In this document: one piece after another, positions 36,113-47,632 of the stretch | Position numbering within the stretch: the first letter of the stretch is position 1 | How the letters are laid out: each line of letters begins with the position of its first letter | From: Melieria omissa | Lineage: Eukaryota; Arthropoda; Insecta; Diptera; Ulidiidae | NCBI GenBank assembly: GCA_963971225.1 | Contig: OZ020267.1 | Span: 102,001,729 to 102,065,728, forward strand | Length of the DNA: 64,000 nt | Direction of reading: 5' to 3' | Notes under the pieces: model-generated | Told to the model about the DNA's origin: nothing | Database searches by the model: none | Seen by the model: only the letters and a program-made list of their open reading frames with translations | Position numbers and translations under genes: made by a program

Positions 36113-36610
36113 GAATGCAAAACTTGTCAATTTCCTGCTCACTAGTCTGCCTGATAATACTGGGCAGTGCCGCTTTGGTGGGCGCGTTTGGCGTGTGTCA
36201 GCGACAAATTAGCGCCATACTAATCACTGGCGTCATGTACCTACTAGCTGGTGGGTCAAGTTCACAGAATTTCCTAAACAAATTTCAACTTTCTTAACGT
36301 TCAACTTTGCTTGTTTATACAACTTTTTCTGTTTTTTGCAGCTCTTTTCGCGCTATTTACACTCATGATTATACACTTCAAGCGACAGCAGGGACGACCT
36401 TTGCTGGACAGCGACTACGACGGCATTGTGGCGCGGCCCGGCGGCGTGGCAATTATGGCGAAACCACTACTGGGTGCGCGCATTTTCCTCACTTCGTGGA
36501 GCCTCGACTTGGGCTGGGGTGGCGTTGTGCTCTGCGCCATAACGTCCGTACTTTGGATATTGTTGTCGAAGATAATGCGCTACAATCCGTTTTCGGCGCT
36601 AATGATTTAG
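36113..36610 (+). CDS. Claudin-like four-transmembrane protein, last two exons (partial)
   Basis: Exons 36,113-36,250 and 36,342-36,610, joined by GT/AG borders with a 91-bp intron, encode at least 134 C-terminal residues. Three hydrophobic segments are visible: LVCLIILGSAALVGAFGVC; ISAILITGVMYLLAALFALF; and GWGGVVLCAITSVLWILLS. A cytoplasm-like basic loop (HFKRQQGRP) and a short tail ending FSALMI complete it. This layout matches membrane segments 2-4 of the PMP22/claudin superfamily. The exon opens with a strong acceptor, so the apparent Met at 36,115 is internal. The 5' exons are not in this window on the expected side and may lie beyond the left inverted-repeat arm or be lost. Confidence 0.75.
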
Positions 36611-37680
36611 TTAGTTGCGCCTAATGCTACTCTGTTCAACATTTAGTTAGGCTAAGGCTCAAAGCTGGGCAAACGGGCTGGCTATGTACCAGCGCACTCA
36701 ATGCAAAAGGAATACATAATATGATAAATTGATTTAAGTAACTTAACACAATATACGTGTGGAGAATGAGCAGCAGCAGCAGTCATGCAGAGCAGAAAGC
36801 ATACACCCACACACAAACACAAACAGAAACCAATAAATAAGCGATATACAAGAGTACCTCTCAAAAAATTAAGCTACGCAAACGCAGCTTGCATTACACC
36901 CAATCAAGTAGAGAACAGAGGCATCGAACCGCAGCAGCAGCAGCAGCACCTAATTCGGGACCCTTTAGCAACTATAACCAAACACAATATTCACGCAATT
37001 TTCATTTGGTAGCTGCATTCTCTAAACACTCACCACTTACTAAAAGTCAAAGAATTTAATCAAAAACGAATAAAATAATTATTTTTCAAAGCTATTTCAT
37101 TTCCAACATTCAACAAGAACCAAATGCTTGCCTTGACCTTATATTTATACACGAAATTATATATTTTTACTGAATTCGACTGTAAATTTATGAAATGCCG
37201 CCAGAATTTACAGCGGCAGCCAATGATACTTTAGGGCGCAAAAACACCCCAGTGATTCGCTTTCAACAACATCGTCTCCTTATTATACCAACCTATCTGT
37301 TACCAATGCATACAAAGTCAGAAACCTGGTTTTATGCTGATCGATTACTGAATAAAAAAAATTAAGCCAACTCCTCGCAGAAATGAACAAAGACGCCAGC
37401 TGCATGCATCAGCCGGCACCAGAGTGACAACAAAATACAGACAGACAGTGCGAAGCTAAGACAATTCTAATGTTATACTCGTATGTGTATTGAATTTGAA
37501 AAGCAAAGCAACAACAACATATAACAAAATCACCATTGGACTTGGAGATATTGTTCTTTATTTACACTCAACTGCATCGAATGGGAAACTATTTTTAAAA
37601 AAATTATCGCAATGCTTTTATTGCTTTAACATAACACGACTTCATACAAATATTTAATAAGGATGCAATACATACCTACA
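36611..37680 (+). other. Probable 3' UTR and downstream region of the claudin-like gene
   Basis: No open reading frame of interest. Candidate polyadenylation signals AATAAA lie near 36,832, 37,068 and 37,350. A CAG run lies near 36,935. The end of the transcript cannot be fixed from sequence alone. Confidence 0.4.
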
Positions 37681-37688
37681 GCCCATGC

Positions 37689-39710
37689 CAGTGGCGTCCC
37701 CAGGATTTCGGGAAGGGGGGGGATATGCAAAAAATCCAGTTTAACGCCATTTTTATACTTTCATCTTTGCGTATTATTTTTAATAATAATTGAATTGAAT
37801 AAAATTGTACATACATACATATATGTATACATATACTAACATAAACTTCTTAAAACAAAAAATTCAAGTGACATGTATTTTTAAGTCATAAAATCCCAAC
37901 CAAAAAATTCAAGTTTGTTTTAAGTTATGACATTTCGGAAACAACTGCTAATAGAATTACGAAAAGACGTATTTTAAAAAGCACACCAGCTATGTAAAAA
38001 AAATCAAACATTTACAAAATGTATGACGTTCTGAAATTTTATTATGTTATGATAGAGGTGACCATGTTTCCATGTTTACCCGCAATTCACCAAAACTATG
38101 TAAGTGAATTTTTTTTTAGTTTCAACAGCTGATGCAGGGTTGGCATGAAGCCTGCGTTTGATTACTATTTTGGTAAATAGTCGACACTTTTGGGAACATT
38201 GAAAATACAACTATTCTGCGAGAACAAATGCAATGCTGATTTTTTTATTCATTTATTCTTAACACTTCTGCGGGTATCCGGTTCTGGCCAGACCATATTG
38301 AACTTTGGATCCACTTTAGTAATGTTGTAATTAAGCTATCGAGCTCAAATTTCATGATATCTTTAACTGATCCTTTCTAAGCACAAAACCCAAAACCATG
38401 GCTTGGCCAGACCATGGTGTATTTTCATACAAATTTGCCAGTTATTTTCAGTTTTTTTTTGTTATTTTCGACGTAATTATTGTCAGAATTGTTTATAAAT
38501 ATTTTTTTTATATTATATATATAGTTTCAACTAGGTTTTTCCATCTGACCCGATTTGAAGCACTTTTTTCGTGCCATCCCGTTAATAGTGACGTAAATTA
38601 GCTGGCGCAAAATGTACCTGGTCCAAGTGTTTTTCGTTCGCCTTGGCTTTTATTTTCTTTGGGTTAATAAATTATAATTTTTGTTGGAAAATAATGTTGA
38701 AACATATTCAAAATTAATACTTATCCATTTTCCAATTCGATTGGGTGTTTTCTGTGACAGAGATGAAAGGAAGAGAATGCTATTTTGAGAATCAGGTGGA
38801 CATTGTTTTTGAACTTCGACGCTGGAGTTAAATCAGAGAGGAAAATCTCTAAAAAAATTTCCTTAGCAATAGCGGAAACTAATGCTTTAGAGCAACGAAT
38901 TTAAGATATTAAATAATTTGCTGCGAGAGGCAATAATAACGGTGCTGCCAATTTCACGCTTTCATTTGGCCCTGAACAAAACGAAGCTTCTGATACTGAT
39001 AGAAAAAATGGTCGTTTAGATAGTTCAATGTGAAGATAGCAACGACGAAGGCGACAAGGAAAACGATATCCGGCCAATTCAGCATGAACAACAACATGTA
39101 GAGCATGTTTTGCATATTTTTCTTTGGCAAAGCAGTTCAGAATTATTAACAGTGCAAGGAATCCAGAAATATATATATCAAAACCCGATTTGTATGTGTC
39201 GAATGTAAAATCTCAATGTGGTTTAGTCATGATACTGCATTATATTGTTGAAATAATTGCATTGGTCAAGCAGCTGAAGTAGATCCATAAGTAACGTATT
39301 TTACATTTATACATTTTTTTTATTTTTTTGCTTTACTGCCGTATTTTTTTAATTTCAAAATTAACTCATTAAAGTTGAAACTCGCTATTTACCTAATTAT
39401 TTTAGTATATTTTCACCGTTTTACGTAAAAATAATGTAGACAAGCAAAAGAAATCATTGTATTCACACTTTCTGGTTTTTTTATATCCTTAACAACAATC
39501 CTCGACTATCATCTTGTTTACATTATGGTCTGGCCAGATCATGGGTGGTTCAGTTATTAGGTTTTAAGTGGGTGATTACAGAAGCGATAAAGCAAATAAT
39601 AAAAATGTTTCACAATTCCATATTGTTATAGCAAATTGCATAAGTGAATTCTCCGACCAAGGGGGGGATCCATCCCCCTAATCCCCCCCCCCCCCCTGGG
39701 GACGCCACTG
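37689..39710. mobile_element. 2,022-bp hAT-type element with perfect 8-bp target duplication
   Basis: Perfect 16-bp inverted ends CAGTGGCGTCCCCAGG, flanked by GCCCATGC at 37,681-37,688 and 39,711-39,718. Long G/C homopolymers lie just inside both ends. The 8-bp duplication and CAG start fit hAT. The interior is about 75 percent AT by eye with no open transposase; short remnants (EGDKENDIRPIQ near 39,045; KTRFVCVECKISMW near 39,185) recall piggyBac-type N- and C-terminal regions instead, which is at odds with an 8-bp duplication. Non-autonomous. Confidence 0.8.
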
Positions 39711-39960
39711 GCCCATGCGTATGTAAATATATGTAAAAATTGATATATGCAGAAATATAAAGTGCATAACTAGCGAAACGCTTAACCCTTTATAATTCTT
39801 TTTGATCCGAGTAGTTTCAAAATTTTGTTAGCAAACAAGCAAAAAACCAAAACCCAAAATGCAAACCAAAATTGGGCAAATAGCAGCAAACAAAATCCCA
39901 ATTACAAACATACATAAAACGTTCGTATATACACACAAAACAAACATATATACATATATA

Positions 39961-40373
39961 GGGCCTTTCAACAGGAGATGCAATTTTGAATAGAAAGGCG
40001 CAGAATCGTCGTAGAAAGTGATATTTATTTTATTTAAGACCACAGTACAAACTTTGAGGTTAGGAATGGATCACACAAAATCTGTAAATTGTCTGCCTCA
40101 GTTATTTTCGCATTGTAGTGGCAGTCTTTCGCAAAAAAAAAAAGCTCTTATATTGTTTTGAAACGCTTGAATCATTGCTGAAGCATTCACATTGATTAAT
40201 TACGAAGCAACTCTGCAATATTTTTAGCATTTTTGTAGTGAATTTTCACTATTTCAATGCATTGAAAACTTCAAAGTTTTTACTTGTCAAAGGCCATCGT
40301 AGACAGTTGTATGATTAGGATACTTTAAAAATTGCACAAAATTTACAATGAGATCTCTTTTTGAAAGACCCTG
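39961..40373. mobile_element. Mariner/Tc1-like MITE, about 413 bp
   Basis: Imperfect inverted ends: GGGCCTTTCAACAGGAGAT on the left and CAGGGTCTTTCAAAAAGAGAT-like as the complement of the right end, each bordered by TATA. The TA target and length fit a mariner-type MITE. No coding sequence. Confidence 0.55.
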
Positions 40374-41128
40374 TATATAGAAACAACAAGTAAATATAAT
40401 TTGAAGAAAATTTAAAAATAATAATAATAGACGCAAGAAGTATTTTTATGTAAACGCTTTGCCTTAAAAATTTAAAATTACATAAAAAACCTTAAATAAA
40501 ATGAGATTCATTTAAAATGCAATGGATGTTGTTGTTTTTAATGGTAGGCACTTTTGGACGACACGCTTTGGGCCAAAAATTTTGTCTATAATAAAATCGA
40601 ATTAGTAATTCAAGCTTCTTTGTAGTATTTATTTTTTAATCTTCAGGTCTGAATTTTTAATTTTTTAGAACTGTAAAATTAAATTACAGTTATCGGCCAC
40701 AGTGTAAGTAATGTAAACCGTATTTTGATTTTATGCCAAGATGCTTGAAAAAGCTCAGCCAATATAAAATTACAAAGTATTGACTTTCATATACATACAA
40801 TCAACATAAGCAGACATTCAGACGCAGCGTTCAAAACATGTCATAAAAGTTTAACGGCATTTCTCAATGGGTAAATGAACTTTATGACTTTTCATAATAA
40901 AATTTAAAACAAATACACGAATGAGACAGATTCATGCAGCAGGTGACGACCGCCAAAATTGTATCACAAGTCAATGAATCTTTTAATTAACGTTGACAAA
41001 AACAATTTTACATACATTCTGCTGTAATGCAAAATGGCTTTTCAAGTCCTGTTTTGCGCGCAATTTGCTAAGCTGCCGCCATTTAAAACGGGGACACAAT
41101 GGATTACAAACTAGCGGTTCAAGGACAA
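40374..41128. other. AT-rich spacer, no feature seen
   Basis: No gene, element end or repeat recognised. It may contain unrecognisable 3' parts of the R1-like LINE that lies just to its right. Confidence 0.35.
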
Positions 41129-42893
41129 TTAATTTCTCCAGACTATTCCGCGGATTCCACTATTGGCAGAATTTAAAGCGCAGGGGGAGGAACGGAAAGT
41201 GCTCATAGCGAAAGTTGAGCAAATTAGGTGCCGTTTTGACAACAGCGAAACACGCACTCGCTGCATCCGCGCCGCACAACTCGCGCGCTTTTCGCGAAAC
41301 GACAGACTCGTTTCGAGCCAAAAATTCCCCGAAAAACACGTGTCGGTGGGAAGCAGGGACGCCTGAAGGCGCCAGCGGTACTTTATGCAAATACAGGGCA
41401 CAAGCCGCTTCACAATCTCCTCCGGATAGGCCAAGTCGTTCGTCACACAAACGGTGCAGCGCCGACACTGCAGCGCATGTGGACATCGACGAATTACAAC
41501 ATTCGTGTAATTACAAAACAGCACAAAAGTTCGTTCAACTGATGCCTTAGGCATCACAAATCTCTTCCGTTGTTGTTATTTCATCAAGATCTCTACACTG
41601 GATCGTGATCGTATGCGTTTTCGTTGCCACTTGCGCCTCCTCTTTGAGCACTTCTTCTATCGCCGATTGGTAGCTCGCCGCTTTGCTTTCCGCCGCGTGT
41701 TTCAGCTCCAGCAGGAGTTCGCCTTTTGCCGTCCTGCGGATAGCTTTGACCTCATTGCCAAGCTCTTGCAGCGACGCGCTCGCTCTGACTTTGCGCAGAA
41801 TGTCTGCATACGATAAATTGCCTTTGGAGGCAATAATCAACGCATCTGGGCCTCGAGGGCGGTTGCTTCCTTCTTTTTACCCACCACCGTCCATTCGCCT
41901 CTTGGCAGCGCTTGCACTTGGCCGTTTGCGTGTTGATGCTGCTGTTGAGCCGTTTTTTGATGATCCGCTACTGCGTTGCGGCTTGCTCTCGCCCCACTAC
42001 CGTCTTGTTGTTGTTGCTGCTGCTGCTGTTGCCCTTTGCTTGTAGCCGCCTTCTGATTCGGCGACATCACCCTCGAGCGCTTTTGTTTTGGCAGCGGTGG
42101 AAATTCGGGTGTATCGTCCACCTCATTGTTGTTTGTTGCCCTTAGCCTTTTGCCTTGCCTATCCCCGAGCTGCGCTGCCACTAGTTTTGTTTTTTATTAT
42201 TTTTCGAAATCAAATTCGATTGCTTTCTATTTGAATAATTTATTTTCACTGAACAATTTTCTAGAAAATATTTTTAACAAATAACTCTCCTTAATACTTG
42301 ATTACAAAATTATAAAATTCAACAAGTAAAATTCAACAAGTATATCATATAACATATAACATATAACTCACTGGTTTGGCTGTCTGCGTGTATTGCCCTG
42401 CTGTTGTTGTTGCCTTGGTGGCGCTAGCTTTGCCAACCGCTTGCTTTTGAAGCATTGAGATGCCTCTGGCGATGTCCTTCATTGTACCATTGACCCACCG
42501 CTGTGCGTCCATCATCTTCACAAGTTCCTCGATTTTCTTGCCCATTAGTGTCAGGATGTCTTCGACATTTCCCCCTTTCAACGCCCAGCGTTCATGCAAA
42601 ATTGCCGTTTTCCCATTGCTCGAAGGAGGAGTGCAGCTTATCTCAGGCTGTAGGCCAGGTGGCAAAGAGTTTGACCTCTCCTCACGACGGCTTGGCGATC
42701 GCGCCAGTTTCGCACATGTTTTGAACGGATTTGCAGCCGACAAGTCGTTTGCCGCCATCCTATTGGTCCGTTCAGTTGTGGGCGCATTTTTCGGCAATGA
42801 AGAACCGCTACCTAGTTTAGCACCAATGATCGGAGTTGAAATTCCGCCATTGTCCGTGCTTCGCCCCGATTGGGGCGAACGATTAACGCTCAT
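41129..42893 (-). pseudogene. R1-like LINE ORF1 (Gag-like), damaged
   Basis: Reading left: a Ser/Pro-rich start (MSVNRSPQSGRS), an acidic-basic segment with a Gln run, then PDALIIASKGNLSYADILRK, a helical region and RDLDEITTTEEICDA, the order and motifs typical of R1-clade ORF1 proteins ahead of their CCHC knuckles. Damage: frame change near 41,850-41,890 (GKKKE to PDALI), another at about 41,555 before a degenerate knuckle region, and a roughly 190-bp AT-rich interruption at 42,181-42,371. No ORF2 (endonuclease/reverse transcriptase) follows, so the element is 3'-deleted. The 5' leader probably extends right to about 43,586. Confidence 0.7.
42181..42371 (-). other. AT-rich interruption of the R1-like ORF1
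   Basis: The ORF1 frame reads ...TQTAKPV before and VAAQLGDRQ after this stretch. It begins with GTGAGT and ends with CTAG on the minus strand, so it looks like an intron, but exact GT/AG splicing puts the downstream part out of frame. The alternative is an insertion with a short AGTG duplication (CCAGTG...CTAGTGG). It contains repeated ATATAACAT. Confidence 0.5.
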
Positions 42894-43586
42894 TTACCCC
42901 AGATAAAAACCTGCGAATCGCAATCGCCTTCTGATTGGCTGTTATTCGGTTGCGGCACAAAAACAAAAAAAAAAACAATAAGTAAGGAAATGTAAATTCG
43001 CCGCCTTAAAGTAGGGAACAGACTGTGCTTGCCGAAAGCGGTTTGTTGCCCCACTAGCACAAGTGCACCGAAGGCTTTATGTTGGTGTGAGCCCTTGCTA
43101 ACCGTGTACGCGGCACTGAGCGGTTTGTGTCTTTGCCTTTCCTATGTTCTTGCTTATGATCTATTACTTGCATGATTCCGTTTCACTCTAGCTACCGATC
43201 TGTCAGGGGTGTTTTGCTGTTTTCCTCCCGCTCTTTTTTGTGTACGGCGAAAATCGCGAAAAGGCGAATACGTCGACCAAACAAAGTTTTGCACCAAGGA
43301 AAATAATTATCCACTTTCTGCACCAGTCACCGCAGCTTGTCACGCCAATGTGTTGGGATATTGAGCGCACTGCTTTCACCTGTTGGTTCACCGATACTTT
43401 ATCTCACTTGCACTTTATAATCGCTTGTTTTGGAAATGTTTTGTAGAGCCACTGCGAAACACGTCTGCTTCTCTCGATTTCGAGCTCTCTCTCTCAATTG
43501 TGTGTGTGTGTGTGTGTATGTACAAAAGTGAAAGCATCAGTTTTAAAAAGCATGCAATACTATTTTAAATAAGGCGGTGGGATGTC
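42894..43586 (-). other. Probable 5' leader of the R1-like LINE
   Basis: GC-richer noncoding sequence upstream of ORF1, ending in a CT/TG microsatellite and the 93-bp segment whose reverse complement is at 35,869-35,967. Confidence 0.45.
43494..43586. repeat. Inner inverted homology, right side
   Basis: Reverse complement of 35,869-35,967 (ends GGCGGTGGGATGTC). Interpreted either as part of an originally longer right arm or as the 5' end of the R1-like LINE. Confidence 0.8.
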
Positions 43587-44287
43587 TTAAAATTAGAGTC
43601 TAGATATTGTTTTTTTTTATTTTAAAGAAAAGTTTAGCCAAGAGTAAAATACGCATATTTGTTATTTTCGAGGAAGTTAACTCTCAACAAAAGTTATATG
43701 GAAATGCTGCGTAATAAAGCACTCGGACTATTTCTGGTAATCTCACAACAGTCACATTTTACTAGATTGCTTAATGCTCAATAAATTCGTCTATTATTAT
43801 ATTTGGCACATTCGTCTAACAATGCTCATTAGGGACATTTCAAGGCACATGTAATAAGGTAGTGGTGGCAACACAGCTGCTTAAACTTTTTTCTTCTTAT
43901 TTTCTTTTGATTTCTTCTGATTTTCTTTTGGCTTTTCGCGAATAGGCATCCTCATTGTCAAAAATTGGTAAAATTGTTTTTGTGTTGCTTGTCTTTTGAT
44001 TTGATTTTGACAAGCAGGATGCCCAAAAGCACTAACAAAATACATGGGAATCGTAGTGCCATCACCTTATTAATACACCTTGGGACATTTATGCCGTTGC
44101 CAAAGTGTTTTTCATGGGAAATAAATTGAGTTTTTCGTGTGTAGTAATTGTTGTTGCTGTTGTTGTTTTGTGCAATATTACCAATACCACGAATAGCATT
44201 GATAGCATTCACGTACATATTGCGTGCGCGCCACTTGCTGCCACATTGACCACTCACCACTCCTCTTTTCGCTTTTTATTGCAGACA
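43587..44287. other. Unique spacer next to the right arm
   Basis: No gene is recognised. If the inner homology is a continuation of the arms, this 700-bp stretch is the part that the left arm lacks at its RTE insertion. Confidence 0.4.
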
Positions 44288-44327
44288 TTTTTTGACGCAC
44301 GCATTCGCACACTCGTTACGGTATATA

Positions 44328-46018
44328 CAGTCCCTGTTCATCGAATTATTACCGATACAAAAATTTCGAAATTTCTACTTCCATCATCGATAAAACAAAA
44401 ACTAATCAAGTAAAAATAACAAATGAGGTATCAAATTATTCATTAGAAAGTTTTCTTTAAAATCATGCTAAAGGAAACTCATTATGGCATATGAAAACTC
44501 TGTCGATGCCGGTAAACTCGTGGCAACCTGGAAAATTGTCAAAATTTTCAATTGCCGGTGTCATCATAACTTTGATTTCAAAGTCAAATTGTGACAGAAA
44601 AAAAGAAATAGCAAACAAAAATCATTTATGAAATTACGTATTAAAGACTGAGAAGTAAGTAAGTAAAATATATCATCATTATGTTTGTTTAATACTATAT
44701 AAAATCTGTGTTAAATCTATTAAAGGCTTGTGAAACAAAATGGGTAGAAAACGTGACCTAACAGTGGAAAAAAAGTTTCAAATTGTGGCTTTGGTGAAGG
44801 AGGGCAAGTGCAGCTACTCTCAAATAGCCAAAAAACTGCAAGTTTCAAAGGCATCCGTGGCTAATCTTGCAAAAAAGAGCCGAAATACTGAGGACTTGCC
44901 TTCAGTTTGCCAAACTAATAGGAAGAACTGCCGCGGTATTCGCAAAACTACACGAAGAACCGACCGTAAAATCGTGCAAAAAGCCCTCGAGAACAGAAAT
45001 GCTCCATGTAGGGTCATTTTAGAAGATCTAAAGGGGTATTGTGTTACGGTGTCGCTGATGACGGTGCGTCGTCGCTTATACGAAAACGGACTGTCCAGCA
45101 AAAAAGCCAAAGTTAACCAAACTAATGCGTCAGCGGTGGTTATATTGGGCACAGTTGCATAAGGCAATCAGACAAAACTACTGGACCAAGGTAAATCCAT
45201 TAAATTTGCTCTTTCCCACGGTTTTTAACAATAATTCCAATTAACCACTTTTTTGCGAAATTCTTGTCATTTTTAGGTTATCTTTAGCGATGAATGTCGC
45301 TTTGAAGCGGTTACTGAAGTAAAGCAATTTGTGCGTAGGAGACAGGGCGAACGGTACTCGGACGAATGCATCGTTCCCTGCATTAAACATCCGCCAGCAG
45401 TAATGGTTCGGAGCTGCATTTCATCACAAGGTCCTGGTCCAATATATTTTGTTGAAGGAACAATGCGCTCTGCCCAATATATAAACGTGCTTCAACGTGT
45501 TTTAGCGCCATATATCGATACCCTGCAGCAGCCCAGAGAGGAATACATCTTCATGCAAGATGGTGCTCCTTGCCACACAGCGCGTGCAAGCATAGCCGCT
45601 ATTAATACATTAAATTTAGATTTGTTGGCGTGGCCTGGCAATTCTCCCGATCTTAATCCGATAGAGAACTGCTGGGCTTACTTGAAATCCAAAGTGTATA
45701 GTCGGGGAAACCCCACGGTAGCTATCCTTAAAGAAAATATCACAGATATTTGGCAAAATGATGTCCAATTGAGAACAATGATGTCCAATTGCATTAATAG
45801 CATGCCTCAACGAATAGAGGCAGTTCTAAAAGCTAAGGGTGGACAAACAAAATATTAGAAATTAGAAACTATAATTGTCATATCTCAGTACAAAACTTTC
45901 CAACGAATAAATTGATACCTCATTTGTTAGTTTTACTTGATTAGTTTTTGTTTTATCGGTGATGGAAGTAGAAATTTCGAAATTTTTTCATCGGTCATAA
46001 TTCAATGAACAGGGACTG
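44328..46018. mobile_element. Tc1-family transposon, 1,691 bp
   Basis: Inverted ends of about 125 bp starting CAGTCCCTGTTCAT, flanked by duplicated TA (44,326-44,327 and 46,019-46,020). The undisturbed target is seen in the left arm (GGTATATATAGC, complement of 33,600-33,611), proving the exact insertion point. Long inverted ends plus one intron resemble the Minos-type branch of Tc1 elements. Confidence 0.95.
44740..45858 (+). pseudogene. Tc1 transposase, DD34E, one frameshift and one intron
   Basis: Starts MGRKRDLTVEKKFQIVALVK, with paired-like helix-turn-helix DNA-binding regions (YSQIAKKLQVSKASVANL and a second one). The frame shifts at an A run near 45,107 (one extra A in AGCAAAAAAGCC). 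In the restored reading direction the motif RQRWLYWAQLHKA follows, then a GT/AG intron at 45,191-45,276 and exon 2 at 45,277-45,858. Catalytic residues are present: FSDECRF (Asp), FMQDGAPCH (Asp) and NPIENCW (Glu), with 34 residues between the last two. An Arg stands where VMVW is usual (VMVRSC). About 343 codons, the family's normal length. Inactive as it stands, but only just. Confidence 0.9.
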
Positions 46019-46055
46019 TATAGCAAATTGCAAAGAGTAGTCTGAAGCGTTAGAA

Positions 46056-46340
46056 ATGCCTGCAAAGAGCGAAAACAAAAACGTCAGCAACAACAGCAGC
46101 AATGTTACTGAAAGCGAGACTAAACGCAAGCGTGGACGTCCGAAGGGCAACAGTGCAGCCAAAGCTGCCGCAATCAAAACGAAAATAATCAACTGCAAAC
46201 TTATGAAGCGCGCCGTGGGCGTACCGAGGAAGGTGCTGACCGGCAAGCGTGGCCGACCACGTAAGAAATATGTTTGGCTGACGAACTGTAAATTTCCGCA
46301 GCAAGTTTCGAAAATTCAAAACATAATAAATTTTACGTAA
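46056..46340 (+). CDS. Small protein with two AT-hooks, open (right arm)
   Basis: 94 aa, starting MPAKSENKNVSNNSS. Two AT-hooks of the KRKRGRPKG type at residues 23-31 and 63-71, separated by an Ala/Lys-rich helix-prone stretch, recall HMGA-like chromatin proteins that bind the minor groove of AT-rich DNA. AATAAA lies shortly after the stop. The ATG context is identical in the left arm. Tc1 has split its TATA box, so transcription from the native promoter is doubtful. It could be a host retrogene, or a third component carried with the transposons. I know of no named family member of this exact form. Confidence 0.65.
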   Translation: MPAKSENKNVSNNSSNVTESETKRKRGRPKGNSAAKAAAIKTKIINCKLMKRAVGVPRKVLTGKRGRPRKKYVWLTNCKFPQQVSKIQNIINFT

Positions 46341-46344
46341 TAAA

Positions 46345-46492
46345 TTTTAAATACGATAATAAAGACAACAATTACCACAACGATGAGCGGTTTTATAGAA
46401 AAAATTATGTATATATTTGTATGTCATGTGATTAAATCTCAACTCGTATGTGTTAAGGTTTAGTATTGAATAGCAACTGAAAAACTTAATCA
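46345..46492 (+). other. 3' UTR of the AT-hook gene (copy 2 of 3)
   Basis: Runs from the AATAAA region to CAACTGAAAAACTTAAT, where the Harbinger right end starts. The same 150-bp segment is at 33,112-33,260 (left arm) and alone at 51,327-51,473. Confidence 0.7.
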
Positions 46493-46609
46493 GGCAGGTG
46501 CCACATTTCACTTTCACTCGAAATCGAAATTGAATCCGACTGAAATCGAAATTTGGGGTGCTGCATTTCACTACTGTCGATTTCATTTTCGAAAATGAAT
46601 TCATGTGAA

Positions 46610-47632
46610 ATGACAAGTGCCACATTTCGATTCCATTTTTTTATATGTGATTTGAATTCGCATAACTGCGTTCAAGTGAAAACGGTCGGTTTTGCGTGTA
46701 AATCGGAAAACAGAGGCACAAAAAATGTAAGAATATTGCAATTTGTCGCAAAAATAAAATTATTTACAATAATTTTTACTTTTAAATCAGGGGAAAACAT
46801 AAGAACGCTGCGCAAGAAGCCTTGCTAATTTCTTTCATGCAAAAACACACGGACATGGCGAAGGGGTTCATAAAGGGAGATCGCGTGGCTGTGGATGCAC
46901 TGTGGAACGACATCACAAAAGACCTAAATAGTCAAGGTCCGCCCCAGAAAGATGCTTCGGGATGGAAAAAAGTAAGGAGTTAAAATTTGTATTCTGCATT
47001 ACATTACCTTTATTGTTTTAATAGGTCTGGATCGATTGGAAGAGTAATATACGAAAGAAGCTCGCCCACAACAAAGCCGAAGCTAGAGCTACTGGGGGTG
47101 GACCATTTAACCAATATGTGATTTCACCGGCAGAAGAGTCAGTGGCCACGATCTGTGGTATCTACACTGCAGTCGAAGGCATTGCACACACTCTCGACTT
47201 CAGTGTAGAAGACTCAGCCACTGTATCCAATGATCTCGATCATCTGGATGATGATGACGATTTGCCTGGGCCAAGCAGGTCAGTGTGTGTGACACCGCGA
47301 AAAAGAAGAGCAGAACCACCGTTAGAAGCTAATTTAAAAAATGTATGAGTGAACAAACGAGTGAAATAGCAGAAATTGCAAAAAATATATGTGAATATTT
47401 GGAAGTGTCGAAAGAAAATTTAAGAGTGCCTAAAGAAACCGAGGGCGACACAAGAAAAATGTATAAGTGTTTAGCCAAACTTTGCAATTTAATATCGGAA
47501 CAGAATAAGGAAACTAAAAGGCATAATATGCAAGTGGAAGAGCTACCACATGCACAAAATGTAATAAAACAGAAGAAACTAGAAATCAAAGAATTAAAAC
47601 TGAAAATTGACCAACATGCAAACAAAAAGTAA
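46610..47632 (+). pseudogene. Myb/SANT-like partner protein, frameshifted (right arm)
   Basis: Compared with the intact left copy it has a net 79-bp longer first exon that changes the frame (MTSATFRF instead of MTSVDRKT), one A fewer at about 47,340 (LEANLKNV-stop instead of LEANLKKCMSEQ) and an earlier stop at the end (DQHANKK-stop). The Myb domain exon (46,814-46,974 or so, then 47,028 on) is otherwise conserved. Confidence 0.85.
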
